A stretch of 64,000 nucleotides of DNA from assembly GCA_963847985.1 (NCBI GenBank), contig CAWKBS010000006.1:19052-83051 (forward strand), read 5' to 3'. The notes beneath the pieces were generated by a model. The model was not told where the DNA came from. It saw nothing but the letters and a program-made list of their open reading frames with translations, and ran no database searches. Positions within the stretch are counted from its first letter, which is position 1, and every line of letters begins with the position of its first letter. This stretch comes from JAIBJN01 sp963847985 (GTDB lineage Bacteria; Actinomycetota; Thermoleophilia; Gaiellales; Gaiellaceae). This document shows, one piece after another, positions 43,101 to 52,886 of the stretch. The translations under genes were made by a program, and so were the position numbers.

Positions 43101-44975
43101 AGCGCCTCGCACCCGTCATCCTCGCCGCGCTGGCGCTGGCGGTCGTTCCTGCGGCCTCGAGCCAGCTCAGCGGGACTCCGCGGAGCCTGCCCAGTCACAC
43201 GGTTCCGAACTCCGCGGGCTCGATCCGCGTCCCTACGCCGCTCTCGCGCGCCCCGGCCAGGCCGGAGACGCGCAGCTACGAGCAGCTCGTCACGCTCTGG
43301 AAGCAGGCGGGCGCGGGCTACGGCGTCCCGTGGACGGTGCTCGGCGCCATCAACAAGATCGAGTCGGGCTACGGCCAGAACATGGGGCCGAGCTCGGCCG
43401 GGGCGGTCGGCTGGATGCAGTTCATGCCCTCTACATGGATGCGCTGGGGGATGGACGCGGACGGCAACGGCCTCGCCGACCCGTGGGACCCCGAGGACGC
43501 CGTCTTCTCCGCCGCCCGCTACCTCGCGGCCGCCGGCGCGCACGAGTCGATCGAGCGGGGGGTCTTCGCCTACAACCACGCGCAGTGGTACGTCGACGAC
43601 GTGCTCGCGCTCGCCTCGACACTCGGGGACGCGCCCTTCACGGCCGGGCCGGCGACGCTGACGGCCGACCCCGGGCCCGACCTCGGCGCCAGGCTCGAGC
43701 AAGGCTCGCGCCCGCGTGGAGCGCCTCTCGGACGCGCTCGACCGGGCGCTAGGCCGGGTCGGCGAGAGCGACTGGCAGCGCCTCGAGATCGAGCGCCGGC
43801 TGGGCGACCCGGACCTGGGCGACGCCGAGTTCGCGCAGCTCGACGCCCAGCTCGCCGGGCTGGACGAGGTCGACCGCGCGTCGCAGGAGAAGATCGACAA
43901 GCTCCAGACCCGGTTCGCCAAGGCGGTCGAGGCGCTGAAGGCGGCCAAGGCTGCGCAGGAGGCGGCTGCGCTCGGCACCGGCCTCGCCGGAAGCGGCTAC
44001 GCCTTCCCGATCGCGGGCGAGGCCTCCTTCTCGGACAGCTTCGGCGTCCCGCGGACGACGACCTGGCACCACGGCATCGACGTCTTCGCGGAGCGCGGCA
44101 CGCCGCTCGTCGCGGTCGCCGACGGAACCCTCTCCAATGTCGGCTGGAACGACGTCGGCGGGAACCGCCTCTGGCTCCGCGACGCCGCCGGCAACGAGTT
44201 CTACTACGCCCACCTCGCCGGCTTCTCGCCGCTCGCGCGGGAGGGGGCCGTCGTCCGAGTCGGGGACGTGCTCGGCTTCGTCGGCGACACGGGCGACGCG
44301 AAGGGAACGCCGCCGCACCTCCACTTCGAGGTCCACCCGCCCGAGCTCTCCGACCAGGGCTACGACGGTGTCGTCAACCCGTACCCGTACCTGGTGGCGT
44401 GGCGGGCGGGCGTCGCCGCCGGCGGGCAGCAGTCCTTCGACGGCTGGGTCTTCCCGGTCGGCGGCGGCGCCGCCAAGGTGTCGACGGCGCACACCCACCA
44501 CGACTATCCGGCCGCCGACATCGCGGCGCCCCTCGGCTCGCCGGTGTACGCGCTGCACGAGGCGGTCGTCACCGCGACGTTCCGCACCGACTCGGGGAAG
44601 TGCGGGATCGGGCTCATGCTCCGCGCGACGACCGGCGAGGAGTTCCTGTACTGCCACCTCTCCTGGCTCGAGCCGCGCCTCAGCATCGGCCGGAGCCTCG
44701 CGGCGGGCGAGCTGGTCGGGCGCGTCGGCTCCACGGGGAACTCCACGGGCCCGCACCTTCACCTCGGCTTCTACCCGTCGACCCGCTACCCGCAGGCCGA
44801 GGCCTGGTTCCAGGCCTTCGCGGGCGTCGCCTTCCGCTGGCAGGACGGGGCTACGCCGGACCGGTCCGAGGCGATCGCCATGAACGGCCTGAAGCAGGCC
44901 GCCGGCGCCCCCGGACAGCCTGTGTTCAAGGTCGTCCGCAAGCGCGTCATCCGCTTCACTGCGGCCGGTGGCTGA
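43097..44975 (+). CDS. Lytic transglycosylase fused to two M23 peptidase domains, frameshift at 43700
   Basis: An exported wall hydrolase. After a signal peptide, an SLT domain (about 43290-43620) has VLGAINKIESGYG with the catalytic Glu and SAGAVGWMQFMPSTW. A coiled coil follows, then two M23 domains: HHGIDVFAERGTPL with HLHFEVHP, and HHDYPAADIAAPLG with HLHLGFYP. The SLT frame must shift by one base at C43700 to reach RARVERLSDALDRA and the rest. Both M23 domains keep HxxxD and HxH-type ligands, so both could be active. Placement within the pilus operon suggests it opens peptidoglycan for pilus passage. Confidence 0.88.
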
Positions 44976-44992
44976 TCTCACGCAGAAGGGGC

Positions 44993-45020
44993 TTGACCTT
45001 TTGGCCCTGCCTGCCGATTG
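44993..45020 (+). promoter_or_regulatory. Sigma-28/WhiG-type promoter of the PASTA/minor pilin operon
   Basis: TTGA (44993-44996), 16 bases, GCCGATTG (45013-45020), then seven bases to the ATG. The mRNA is likely leaderless. Confidence 0.6.
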
Positions 45021-45027
45021 AGACTGC

Positions 45028-45978
45028 ATGGCGGCCCGCCTCGCTATGCTCGCTCCGCGTCTGATCGCCCTCGTGGTGATCTGGCTGCTGGCTGCTGCGA
45101 GCTGGACGTTTGCCGCCGGCGGCCCGGTGACCGCAGACCCCGCCGCGACGGCTCCCGCAGCAGGTGAGCCCGCGGCGCCCGAGGTTCTCGTCGTCCCCGA
45201 CGTGAACGAGCAGACGTACGTCTTTGCCAAGGGCATCCTCCAGGACGACGGCTTCGCCTGGCGCGTCAATGGCAAGGTGGAGGGCTTCGCGGCGAACACC
45301 GTCGCCACCCAGTCGCCCGCCCCCGGCACCAAGGTGGTCGACAACGGCGCCCCGACCGTCGTCGTGACCCTCCAGCGCAGCACCGAGTACGAGGAGCGCG
45401 GCGTGCCGGAGAACGAGTCGCCCTACGAGGGCACGCCGGTCGTGCTCCTGAGCGACTGGAAGGCCGAGAACGCCGCGACCACGACCGCCCCGGCAGCTCC
45501 CCCCGCACCGACGACCCCCGCGCCCGCATCGCCGACCACCGCTCCCGCGGCTGCGCCCGCGCCGACGACCACGGCCGCGGCGCCGCCCGCGCCGGCCCCC
45601 GCCCCCGCCGCAGCTCCCGCGCCCGCGCCCGCCCCGGCGCCGGCCCCTGCGCCGGCCGGGTACCGCACTCCGGACTTCGTCGTCCCGGGCGCCCCCGGCG
45701 AGCCTGTCGACGAGATGCCGCTTCCGAAGCGCGCGAAGATGCTCGAGCGCCGCGTGGCCGGGCTGACGTCGCGCCCCGGGGAGAAGTTCGTCCAGCACTG
45801 GCTCTACCAGCACGAGTGGATCGTCACCGGCGCCGGCTTCGGCTGGCAGAACGGCGACGTCGCGCTCCAGACCCTCGTTCAGGTCGACCGCAGCCTGCGC
45901 GTCCGGTACGGCTTCGGCCACAAGAGCGAGCAGGTCGCCCGCAACATGCTCGCCTGGGTCGAGAGCCAGAAGGGCTGA
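45028..45978 (+). CDS. PASTA-domain exported protein with Ala-Pro linker
   Basis: This 316-residue protein has an N-terminal membrane helix or signal (LIALVVIWLLAAASWTFAAGG) and one PASTA domain (about residues 48-115: VLVVPDVNEQTYVFAKGILQ with ATQSPAPGTKV). A 90-residue Ala/Pro/Thr linker follows, and then a folded C-terminal domain (WLYQHEWIVTGAGFGWQNGD). PASTA domains bind peptidoglycan. The gene lies between the wall hydrolase and the minor pilins, so it may anchor the pilus machine to the wall; that is inference. Confidence 0.8.
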   Translation: MAARLAMLAPRLIALVVIWLLAAASWTFAAGGPVTADPAATAPAAGEPAAPEVLVVPDVNEQTYVFAKGILQDDGFAWRVNGKVEGFAANTVATQSPAPGTKVVDNGAPTVVVTLQRSTEYEERGVPENESPYEGTPVVLLSDWKAENAATTTAPAAPPAPTTPAPASPTTAPAAAPAPTTTAAAPPAPAPAPAAAPAPAPAPAPAPAPAGYRTPDFVVPGAPGEPVDEMPLPKRAKMLERRVAGLTSRPGEKFVQHWLYQHEWIVTGAGFGWQNGDVALQTLVQVDRSLRVRYGFGHKSEQVARNMLAWVESQKG

Positions 45979-45980
45979 AC

Positions 45981-46520
45981 ATGAAGCGCGCCAAGGCGCT
46001 ACGCGGCGCGGGCGGCTACACGATGATCGAGCTCCTCGCCGTGCTCACGATCTTCCTGGTCGTGGTCTCGGCGCTGACGACGCTCTTCGTCTCCGGGGCC
46101 AAGGCCGAGCTCGACGCGAACCGCCGCTTCCAGGCCCAGCTGAACGCGCGCGTCGCCTTCGACCTGATGCGGCGCGAGATCCACTGCGCCAGCTCCCTGA
46201 CCGTCACGAGCGCCGCGTCGGTGACCATCACTCTCCCGGCGAGCTGCCCGAGCGCGGGCGGCGCGCAGGCGACAGTCGTCTACGACACCGCCTCCGCGGG
46301 CACGAATCGCTTCAGGCTCCGGCGCAAGAAGGGCGCCGCTGCGGCCGTCCCGATCGCCGACTACCTCACGGCCGCGAACGTGTTCGCCTACACGGCCCCG
46401 ACGACGTCCGCGCTCGGCCGGCTGACCGTGGACATGCCGGTGAACGTCTACCCGAACGAGGCATGGAAGAGATGGCGCCTCGCTGCCGACATTGTCCTCA
46501 GGAACTCCACGCGAGTCTGA
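45981..46520 (+). CDS. Prepilin-like minor pilin (PilW-like)
   Basis: This 179-residue prepilin has the cleavage/methylation motif GGYTMIELLAVLTIFLVVV near residue 11, with Glu5 of the mature form present. The C-terminal part is a small beta-rich head with two cysteines (HCAS, ASCPS) likely to form a disulfide. It starts three bases after the PASTA gene stop and is followed by another pilin-like gene. It is presumably processed by the PilD homologue encoded at 48547. Confidence 0.82.
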   Translation: MKRAKALRGAGGYTMIELLAVLTIFLVVVSALTTLFVSGAKAELDANRRFQAQLNARVAFDLMRREIHCASSLTVTSAASVTITLPASCPSAGGAQATVVYDTASAGTNRFRLRRKKGAAAAVPIADYLTAANVFAYTAPTTSALGRLTVDMPVNVYPNEAWKRWRLAADIVLRNSTRV

Positions 46521-46525
46521 TTTCC

Positions 46526-48460
46526 ATGCGGCTTCTTCAACGACATCTCAGGGCCCAGGAGGGCATCACGCTGATCATGGCGATCGGCATCCTCGGCGTG
46601 CTCTCGCTCACCGGGGCGACCCTCATCTACTACTCCAGCTCGAACGCGCGCAACGCGAGCGCGTCCAAGGGCCGTGAGACCGCCTACACGCTGGCCGAGG
46701 CCGGAGTCGGGCAGGCGCTCTCCGTCCTCAACAGCTCGCTGAACCCGCTCACGGGCTCCCTCCTCGCCTCGACGACCCTCCAGCTCGAGGGGGGCAGCGT
46801 CACCTATTCCGGCTCGCTCACCGGCGAGACCTGGACGATCACCTCGACGGGCACCGTCAAGAACCCCGCCGGCGCCGCCGACCTCACCCGCACGCTCACG
46901 CGCCAGGCCCAGGTCTACGGCCTGAACAGCGGCGCGAGCGTGGCTGCCTGGAGCCGGTGGTACGCGGACTCGACCACGAGCTGCCTCACGATCGAGGACG
47001 TGGAGATCACGATGCCGATCGCGACGCGCGGCGACCTCTGTCTCAGGGGCAGCGCCAGGGTCACGGGCGCCAACACCACGCTCGAGGTCGGCGACGACGT
47101 GACCATGACGGCGACGACGACCTCCTCCCTGCGCAACCCCACCGTGGCGACCGGCTGGACCAGCTCGGGCAACGTCTTCTCCAGCAACAACGTCGACGCC
47201 AACACGATAATCGCCGCCAGCGGCCAGAGCCCCAACCTCGACGTCACCGGCTTCGGCTTCAACCTGCCGAGCGGCTCGACGATCACCGGCATCGAGGCGA
47301 GGATCGAGCGCGCGGCGAGCAGCTTCAACTCGATCGAGGACTACGACGTCTTCCTCCTGAAGGCTGGCGCGGCCTCGGGCAACGACAAGGCCTCGACCAC
47401 CGACTGGGCGACCTCCGACGAAGAGCGGGCCTACGGCGCTGCGACCGACCTCTGGGGCACGACGTGGACCGAGGCCCAGGTCGAGGCGTCCAACTTCGGC
47501 GTCCGGCTGAAGGCGCGGAACCTCACCACCGCGTCGCGCACGGCGACCGTCGACCACGTCGAGATCCGCGTCTACTACCAGCCGCCGCCCTCGACCTCGA
47601 TCGGCACCTCCGGCACGCCGCTGGCCTCGGTGCAGGTCGCCGGCACCTGCCAGTACTTCAACCAGGCCGCGCACACGCCGTGCACCTCGACCGACAAGGT
47701 CTGGGCGAACACGATCGGGCAGGCGCCCCAGAACCTGAGCAAGCCCGCAGTCGACCTCGCGTACTGGTACGAGAACGCGAAGCCGGGCCCGAACCACAAC
47801 TGCACCACCGGCAGCTTCCCTGGCGGCTTCGACACGAACACGATCCTCGACAACAGCGTCCCGGGCTCCGCCGAGGTGACTCCGATCAACTCGAGCTACA
47901 CGTGCCAGGTGCACGACGTGCTCGGGAACCTCGTGGGCGAGCTCTCGTGGAACCACGTCACGAGGGTGCTCAAGATCAAGGGCACGATCTACATCGACGG
48001 TGACTTCCGCTTCGACGACGACGGCCAGATCGCCCACTACCAGGGCCGCGGGATCATCTACGCGACCGACGACCTCGAGTTCGACGAGCTCGTCTGCGCC
48101 GGCGGCTCCGGGACCTCCTCCTGCGTGGACACCGGCATGGACAACTGGGACCCGACCCAGAACATGATGATCGTGCTCGCGGGCGGCGACTCCGAGTACG
48201 ACCAGGGCGGCACGCAGCAGCAGCACGTGCCCTCGGGCTTCCAGGGCCTCATCTACGCCAACGGCGACTGCACCGTCCACGAGAACTTCCACACGAGCGG
48301 GCCGATCGTCTGCAACCGCATCCTGCTCCCGGCCGAGCCCTTCGGCTGGCCGACGTACTACGACTGGCCGCCGCTGGGCTCGCTCGTCGAGGGCCAGATG
48401 TACTCGAACCCCGAGACGGCCGGCGACTTCGTCGTCGTCCCGGGCCTCCAGTCCGGCTAG
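46526..48460 (+). CDS. Large pilin-like protein (PilX/GspK-like N-terminus)
   Basis: This 644-residue protein has a prepilin-like N-terminus, QEGITLIMAIGILGVLSLTG, followed by SSNARNASASKGRETAYTLAEAGV, a pattern common in PilX-type minor pilins of actinobacteria and deinococci. The mature Glu5 is replaced (ITLIM), as in GspK-like tip pilins. The 500-residue head is beta-rich, with cysteine pairs (TSCLT, GTCQYF, HTPCTS, HNCTTG, YTCQVHD). A tip or adhesin role is plausible. ATG 46526 is five bases after the previous stop. Confidence 0.78.
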   Translation: MRLLQRHLRAQEGITLIMAIGILGVLSLTGATLIYYSSSNARNASASKGRETAYTLAEAGVGQALSVLNSSLNPLTGSLLASTTLQLEGGSVTYSGSLTGETWTITSTGTVKNPAGAADLTRTLTRQAQVYGLNSGASVAAWSRWYADSTTSCLTIEDVEITMPIATRGDLCLRGSARVTGANTTLEVGDDVTMTATTTSSLRNPTVATGWTSSGNVFSSNNVDANTIIAASGQSPNLDVTGFGFNLPSGSTITGIEARIERAASSFNSIEDYDVFLLKAGAASGNDKASTTDWATSDEERAYGAATDLWGTTWTEAQVEASNFGVRLKARNLTTASRTATVDHVEIRVYYQPPPSTSIGTSGTPLASVQVAGTCQYFNQAAHTPCTSTDKVWANTIGQAPQNLSKPAVDLAYWYENAKPGPNHNCTTGSFPGGFDTNTILDNSVPGSAEVTPINSSYTCQVHDVLGNLVGELSWNHVTRVLKIKGTIYIDGDFRFDDDGQIAHYQGRGIIYATDDLEFDELVCAGGSGTSSCVDTGMDNWDPTQNMMIVLAGGDSEYDQGGTQQQHVPSGFQGLIYANGDCTVHENFHTSGPIVCNRILLPAEPFGWPTYYDWPPLGSLVEGQMYSNPETAGDFVVVPGLQSG

Positions 48461-48508
48461 CCGCCGACGCCCTCCGGCCTACGGCCGGGGGCCGCGCAGG
48501 CCTGTTCC

Positions 48509-48536
48509 TCAAGGCTCTTCCCGACCACGCCGATAC
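48509..48536 (+). promoter_or_regulatory. Sigma-28/WhiG-type promoter of pilD
   Basis: TCAA (48509-48512), 16 bases, GCCGATAC (48529-48536), then ten bases to the ATG. Confidence 0.65.
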
Positions 48537-48546
48537 CGGTGGTGAG

Positions 48547-49308
48547 ATGAACGTCGCCCTCGCCTTCCTCGCAGTGCCGCCTGCGCTCGCTATCGGAAGC
48601 TTCCTGAACGTCGTCGCCGCCCGCCTGCCGGAAGGGCGCTCGCTCGTCCACCCGCCGTCGAGCTGCGGCGCGTGCGGGACGCAGATCGCGTGGCGCGACA
48701 ACGTCCCCGTCGTCTCGTACCTCTTCCTGCGCGGCAAGTGCCGGAGCTGCGGCGAGCGGTTCGGGCTGCGCTACCTGGCGGTCGAGCTCCTCACGGGGCT
48801 CCTCGTCGCCCTCTGCTTCCTGCGCTTCGGCCTGACCCCCGAGGCCTTCGTCGCCTCGTTCTTCTGCGCCGTCCTCGTGGTGCTCTCGGCGATCGACTTC
48901 GAGCGGCACATCCTGCCGGACAAGATCGTCCTGCCCTCGGCCGCCGCCGTCCTCGTCGCGCAGATCGCGCTCCACCCCGACCGCTGGCTCGAATGGATCC
49001 TGGCGTCGCTCGGCGCGGCCCTCTTCCTCTTCCTGGCGCTGCTCGCCTATCCGAAGGGGATGGGCATGGGCGACGTGAAGCTCTGCCTCCTCCTCGGCGC
49101 CATGCTGGGCAAGCTGGTCATCGTCGCGCTCATGATCGGCATGCTTGCCGCCCTCGTGCCCGCTGTCGTCCTGCTGGCCCGCCACGGCGGCGCCGCGCGG
49201 AAGATGGCGATCCCGTTCGGGCCGTTCCTCGCCTTCGGCGCGATCGTCGCGCTCTTCTTCGGCGACACCCTCCTCGACGCGTATCTCAGCGGCTCCGGGC
49301 TCTCCTAA
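48547..49308 (+). CDS. pilD: Prepilin peptidase / N-methyltransferase
   Basis: This 253-residue A24 family aspartic protease cleaves and methylates prepilins. The methyltransferase part has the two CxxC pairs (CGACG and CRSCG) of the zinc-binding loop. The two catalytic aspartates are in SAIDFERHILPD and in GMGMGDVKL. About eight membrane helices are seen. It has its own promoter although it stands within the pilus gene series. Confidence 0.95.
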   Translation: MNVALAFLAVPPALAIGSFLNVVAARLPEGRSLVHPPSSCGACGTQIAWRDNVPVVSYLFLRGKCRSCGERFGLRYLAVELLTGLLVALCFLRFGLTPEAFVASFFCAVLVVLSAIDFERHILPDKIVLPSAAAVLVAQIALHPDRWLEWILASLGAALFLFLALLAYPKGMGMGDVKLCLLLGAMLGKLVIVALMIGMLAALVPAVVLLARHGGAARKMAIPFGPFLAFGAIVALFFGDTLLDAYLSGSGLS

Positions 49309-49343
49309 CCGGAGCTCGAGGCCCCTTCCGAGAATCCCTCCTC

Positions 49344-49371
49344 TCAGGGATGGACGGTTAACGGCCGATAA
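49344..49371 (+). promoter_or_regulatory. Sigma-28/WhiG-type promoter of pilB
   Basis: TCAG (49344-49347), 16 bases, and a perfect GCCGATAA (49364-49371), then eight bases to the ATG. This is the best -10 match in the set. Confidence 0.7.
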
Positions 49372-49379
49372 CCGTTGAT

Positions 49380-51230
49380 ATGGAGTTCGACGAGCTTCAG
49401 CCGCTGCGCCGCACCGGCGCGAGCGAGGGTGAGGAGACGCCGCCGAGCGTCGAGCCCGAGTACCCGCCCGGGGCGGGGATCTCCGGCAACCCGATCGCGC
49501 AGCTCGTCGCCGACCTCCTCGAGACCACCGGCCTGCTCCCGCTCGACCGGCTGACCGGAGCGCGCTCGCGCGCCGGCACCGGCTCACTGGCCCAGGCGAT
49601 CATGGACGAGCGTCTCAGCTCGAACTCGGAGCTGCTGCTCCCCGGGCCGCGCGTGGAGGCCCCGGCCACCGCTGCAGACAACCAGGCGCGCGAGCTGGCC
49701 GAGCGCCACCACCTGCCGTACGTCGACCTCTCCACCGGCGTGCAGAAGCTCGCCGCCGAGTCGATCCCCGCGCACGTGCTCAAGCGCGCCAACGCGATTC
49801 CGTACCAGATCGCCGGCGACCGCCTCCGCATCGCCGTCGCCGACCCCGCCGACGTCCAGGCGATCGACGAGCTACGGCTTGCGACGCGCTACACGCTCGA
49901 GATCGGGGTCGCGCCGGTCGAGGAGATCGATCTCGAGCTCAAGCGGCTCGAGCGCGCCTCCGAGGCATGGGAGCGCGCCGCGCTCGTCGAGGAGGAGTTC
50001 GACCTCGGCGACGGCGAGGAGAGCGGCGACGACCTCGAGGCCGACGACGGCGTCTCCGACGCCCCGCTCGTCCGCCTGGTCAACTCGATCATCCTCCAGG
50101 CCGCCGAGGACGGGGCGAGCGACATCCACTTCGATCCGCAGGACGACGCCCTCGTCGTCCGCTCCCGCGTGGACGGCGTGCTGCACGAGCTCCAGCGGAT
50201 CCCCAAGCGACTTTCTCCCGGCGTGACGACGCGCCTGAAGGTGCTCGCCAAGCTCGACATCGCCGAGCGGCGTAAGCCGCAGGACGGCCGCATCTCCCTG
50301 AACGCCAAGGCGGCCGGCCGCCTCCTGGACATCCGCGTCGCCGTGCTGCCGACGGTCGAGGGCGAGGGCGTCGTCATGCGCCTCCTCGACAAGTCGAAGC
50401 GGCCGCCGACCCTGGCCGAGCTCGGCCTCTCCGACGAGATGCGCGCGATCTTCGAGGAGATCGTCGTCAAGCCGACCGGCGCACTCCTCGTGACGGGGCC
50501 CACCGGCTCCGGTAAGTCGACGACTCTGTACGCGTCGCTGAGCGAGATCAACCGCCCCGAGATCAACATCATCACCGTCGAGGACCCGGTCGAGTACCGC
50601 CTCGCCGGCCTCAACCAGGTGCAGGTGAACCTGCGCGCCGGGATGACGTTCTCCGCGGCCCTGCGCTCGATCCTGCGCTCCGACCCCGACGTGGTGATGG
50701 TGGGAGAGGTCCGTGACGCCGAGACGGCCAAGATGGCCATCGAGGCCGCCCTCACGGGTCACTTCGTGCTTTCGACGCTGCACACCAACGACGCGCCGAG
50801 CGCCCTGACGCGCCTCAACGAGATGGGCGTCGAGCCCTTCCTCACCGGCTCCGCGGTCACGGCCGTCCTCGCGCAGCGCCTCGCGCGGAAGCTCTGCACG
50901 CACTGCTGCGAGATGTACATGGCCACGCGCGAGGAGATGCTCGAGGCCCGCTTCACCCCCGAGCAGGCTGCCTCGGCCGACGGCGTCGGGCTCTACCGCA
51001 AGCGCGGCTGCCCGCGCTGCAACCAGACCGGCTACAAGGGCCGGATCGGCATCTACCAGCTCATGGTCATGAACGAGGAGATCAGCCGCCTGGCCGCGCA
51101 GCACGCGAGCCGTGAGGAGCTCGAGCGCGCCGCGCTCGAAACCGGCATGAAGACCCTCTGGGACGACGGCCTCTCGAAGGTCGTCTCCGGGCTCACGTCC
51201 CTCGAAGAGCTCGCCCGCGTCCTCGTCTAG
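49380..51230 (+). CDS. pilB: Type IV pilus assembly ATPase PilB
   Basis: This 616-residue extension motor has an N-terminal GspE_N-like domain (about 60-190, with VQKLAAESIPAHVLKRANAIP), an acidic linker, then the ATPase: Walker A GPTGSGKST, Asp box ITVEDPVEY, Walker B VMVGEVRDAET, His box GHFVLSTLHTND. The zinc element CTHCC...CPRCNQTGYKGRIGIYQ is complete. PilB drives polymerisation with PilC. It is the only PilB in the window, opposite two PilT paralogues. Confidence 0.96.
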   Translation: MEFDELQPLRRTGASEGEETPPSVEPEYPPGAGISGNPIAQLVADLLETTGLLPLDRLTGARSRAGTGSLAQAIMDERLSSNSELLLPGPRVEAPATAADNQARELAERHHLPYVDLSTGVQKLAAESIPAHVLKRANAIPYQIAGDRLRIAVADPADVQAIDELRLATRYTLEIGVAPVEEIDLELKRLERASEAWERAALVEEEFDLGDGEESGDDLEADDGVSDAPLVRLVNSIILQAAEDGASDIHFDPQDDALVVRSRVDGVLHELQRIPKRLSPGVTTRLKVLAKLDIAERRKPQDGRISLNAKAAGRLLDIRVAVLPTVEGEGVVMRLLDKSKRPPTLAELGLSDEMRAIFEEIVVKPTGALLVTGPTGSGKSTTLYASLSEINRPEINIITVEDPVEYRLAGLNQVQVNLRAGMTFSAALRSILRSDPDVVMVGEVRDAETAKMAIEAALTGHFVLSTLHTNDAPSALTRLNEMGVEPFLTGSAVTAVLAQRLARKLCTHCCEMYMATREEMLEARFTPEQAASADGVGLYRKRGCPRCNQTGYKGRIGIYQLMVMNEEISRLAAQHASREELERAALETGMKTLWDDGLSKVVSGLTSLEELARVLV

Positions 51231-51283
51231 CCGGACCGCGGCGCCGCCGCTGGCCTGCGCTGTCCGACGGGGAAGGCGACGAG

Positions 51284-52507
51284 CTAGCTGTCGTCGGGGA
51301 CGAGGCGCGTGCCGCCGATCTCGGCAGCGATCTGCGTGTAGATCCTCGTCAGGTCGCCCGGGTTCGGGCGGTTGAAGAACGTGTCGCCGTTCGTCGCCAT
51401 CAGGCGAAGCGCGTCGTAGGCGGTGATTGCCGGCGACTCGGGGTCGCCGGTGACGCCGCTCGCGCAGATGTTCGAGGTGCCGCCGACGGAGTCGAGGTCA
51501 TAGCCGATCGTGTAGATCAGTGTGCCCTGGCTCTTGATCACGCCGGCCGAGCTGACGCCCTGCTGGCACGGGCGGCGGCGGTACGGCGAGGTGGACGAGT
51601 AGTACGTCGGGCCCGTGTTCGCGGCGCCGTCCGAGAAGAAGACGATGACATCCTGGACGCCCGGGCGTCCGCGCGAGCTCGAGAGCTCGGCCTGCGCATG
51701 CTCGACCGCGTTCGCGTACGCCGTCGAGCCGCCGCCCTGCTGGCACCTGATCCTCGAGACGAGCTGCGAGGACTCGTTCAGATTGTTGCCGACCTTGTAG
51801 TTGGTCGCGAGCTGCACGATCGTGTACACGGACGACGTCGAGTTGTAGTTGCCGGACGCCGGCGTGGCACAGCTCGAGCCACTGCTCGTCCTCGGCGGGA
51901 AGACGGCAAAGCCGATCTTGTGGATCGCCGGATCCATGTACTGCACGAACTCGAGCAGGCCGTTCTTCGCGTTGTTCAGGTCCGTGCAGGCGGGGTCGCT
52001 CGCCCCGCTCGAGGTCTGGCACATCGAGCCCGTCCGGTCGAGGACCAGCATGATGTCCAGCGGCTTCGAGGAGCACGGCGAGCAGGCTGTCGCCTTCGCC
52101 TTGATCGTGAACCGGTCGATGCCGAGCACCTTGGCGAAGATCGTCGGGACGATCGTCGTCTGCTCCACCTGCACCGCGTTGACGGGGCTGCAGGGAGCGA
52201 GCGCCAGGCACTTCGTCGTGACGACCGTGGAGACCGGTGGAAGCTTGTTGTTGTCGTTCTTCGCGCCGTCCCGGCCGCTGTAGTTCAGCGCGAAGTTCTG
52301 CGCCTCGATCGGATCCGGGAGCTCGAGCGCCCCTGCGGTCGCTGCGGCGTCCGCGGAGGCCTGGAGATGGCGCTTGGCGAGGAAGGCGCGCCCGACGTCG
52401 ATCACGAGCGCAGCGCAGCCCAGGAGGACGACCAGCATCACCGCCAGAAAGACGAAGACCTGACCTTTTTCGTTGTTGCGCCGCAGGAGCGTCTTCATAG
52501 ACGGCAT
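51284..52507 (-). CDS. TadG-like pilus/secretion protein with vWA domain
   Basis: This 407-residue protein has the TadE/TadG-type N-terminus KGQVFVFLAVMLVVLLGCAAL followed by IDVGRAFLAKRHLQASADAAA, a membrane helix with the whole domain outside. The vWA domain begins DIMLVLDRTGSM, an intact MIDAS (DxTxS), and includes a disulfide-rich loop set (CSPC, CQTS, ACTD, CATP, RCQQ). Such proteins may act as adhesins at the pilus tip. ATG 52507 has AGGAG upstream. It is transcribed opposite to the pilus operons, ahead of pilA. Confidence 0.82.
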   Translation of the reverse strand: MPSMKTLLRRNNEKGQVFVFLAVMLVVLLGCAALVIDVGRAFLAKRHLQASADAAATAGALELPDPIEAQNFALNYSGRDGAKNDNNKLPPVSTVVTTKCLALAPCSPVNAVQVEQTTIVPTIFAKVLGIDRFTIKAKATACSPCSSKPLDIMLVLDRTGSMCQTSSGASDPACTDLNNAKNGLLEFVQYMDPAIHKIGFAVFPPRTSSGSSCATPASGNYNSTSSVYTIVQLATNYKVGNNLNESSQLVSRIRCQQGGGSTAYANAVEHAQAELSSSRGRPGVQDVIVFFSDGAANTGPTYYSSTSPYRRRPCQQGVSSAGVIKSQGTLIYTIGYDLDSVGGTSNICASGVTGDPESPAITAYDALRLMATNGDTFFNRPNPGDLTRIYTQIAAEIGGTRLVPDDS

Positions 52508-52631
52508 CAACCGCTCCTGTTCCCGTTATGGAAACGTCGTGGTGGGACTGCTTACCAGTCGCACTCTGCGCGCTGGGCCCGCTTTGGGAAGCCCCCGATG
52601 AGGGGATTCGCCGCCCGGGCCTCGCCCGCCG

Positions 52632-52886
52632 TTACGTGACGTCGCAGCCGAGGTACTCGAGGATCGTGATCGTCTCGCGGATAAACGTGTCCGCTTCCTC
52701 GCGCGTGGCGAAGCGATAGGGCCCTGGCCGCAGCGGCTCGACGCGGAGCCCGCCGAGCGGATAGACCTCGCACTCGACCAGGAACGTGGTGCGCTCCTCG
52801 ACGTAGCGGAGGCGCACGATCTCCCGGCCGTCCTTGCGCGCCGAGCGGAGCGCGAGCTCCTGAGGCTCGACGGCGGCCTCGCTCAC
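52632..52886 (-). CDS. Small protein of unknown function
   Basis: This 84-residue soluble protein (EIVRLRYVEERTTFLVECEV, then RFATREEADTFIRETITILE) has a beta-beta-alpha outline. Its GTG start overlaps the stop of the thioredoxin-fold gene by four bases, so the two are coupled. The helix FATREEADTF resembles that of the protein at 15477-15764. Function unknown. Confidence 0.7.
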   Translation of the reverse strand: MSEAAVEPQELALRSARKDGREIVRLRYVEERTTFLVECEVYPLGGLRVEPLRPGPYRFATREEADTFIRETITILEYLGCDVT

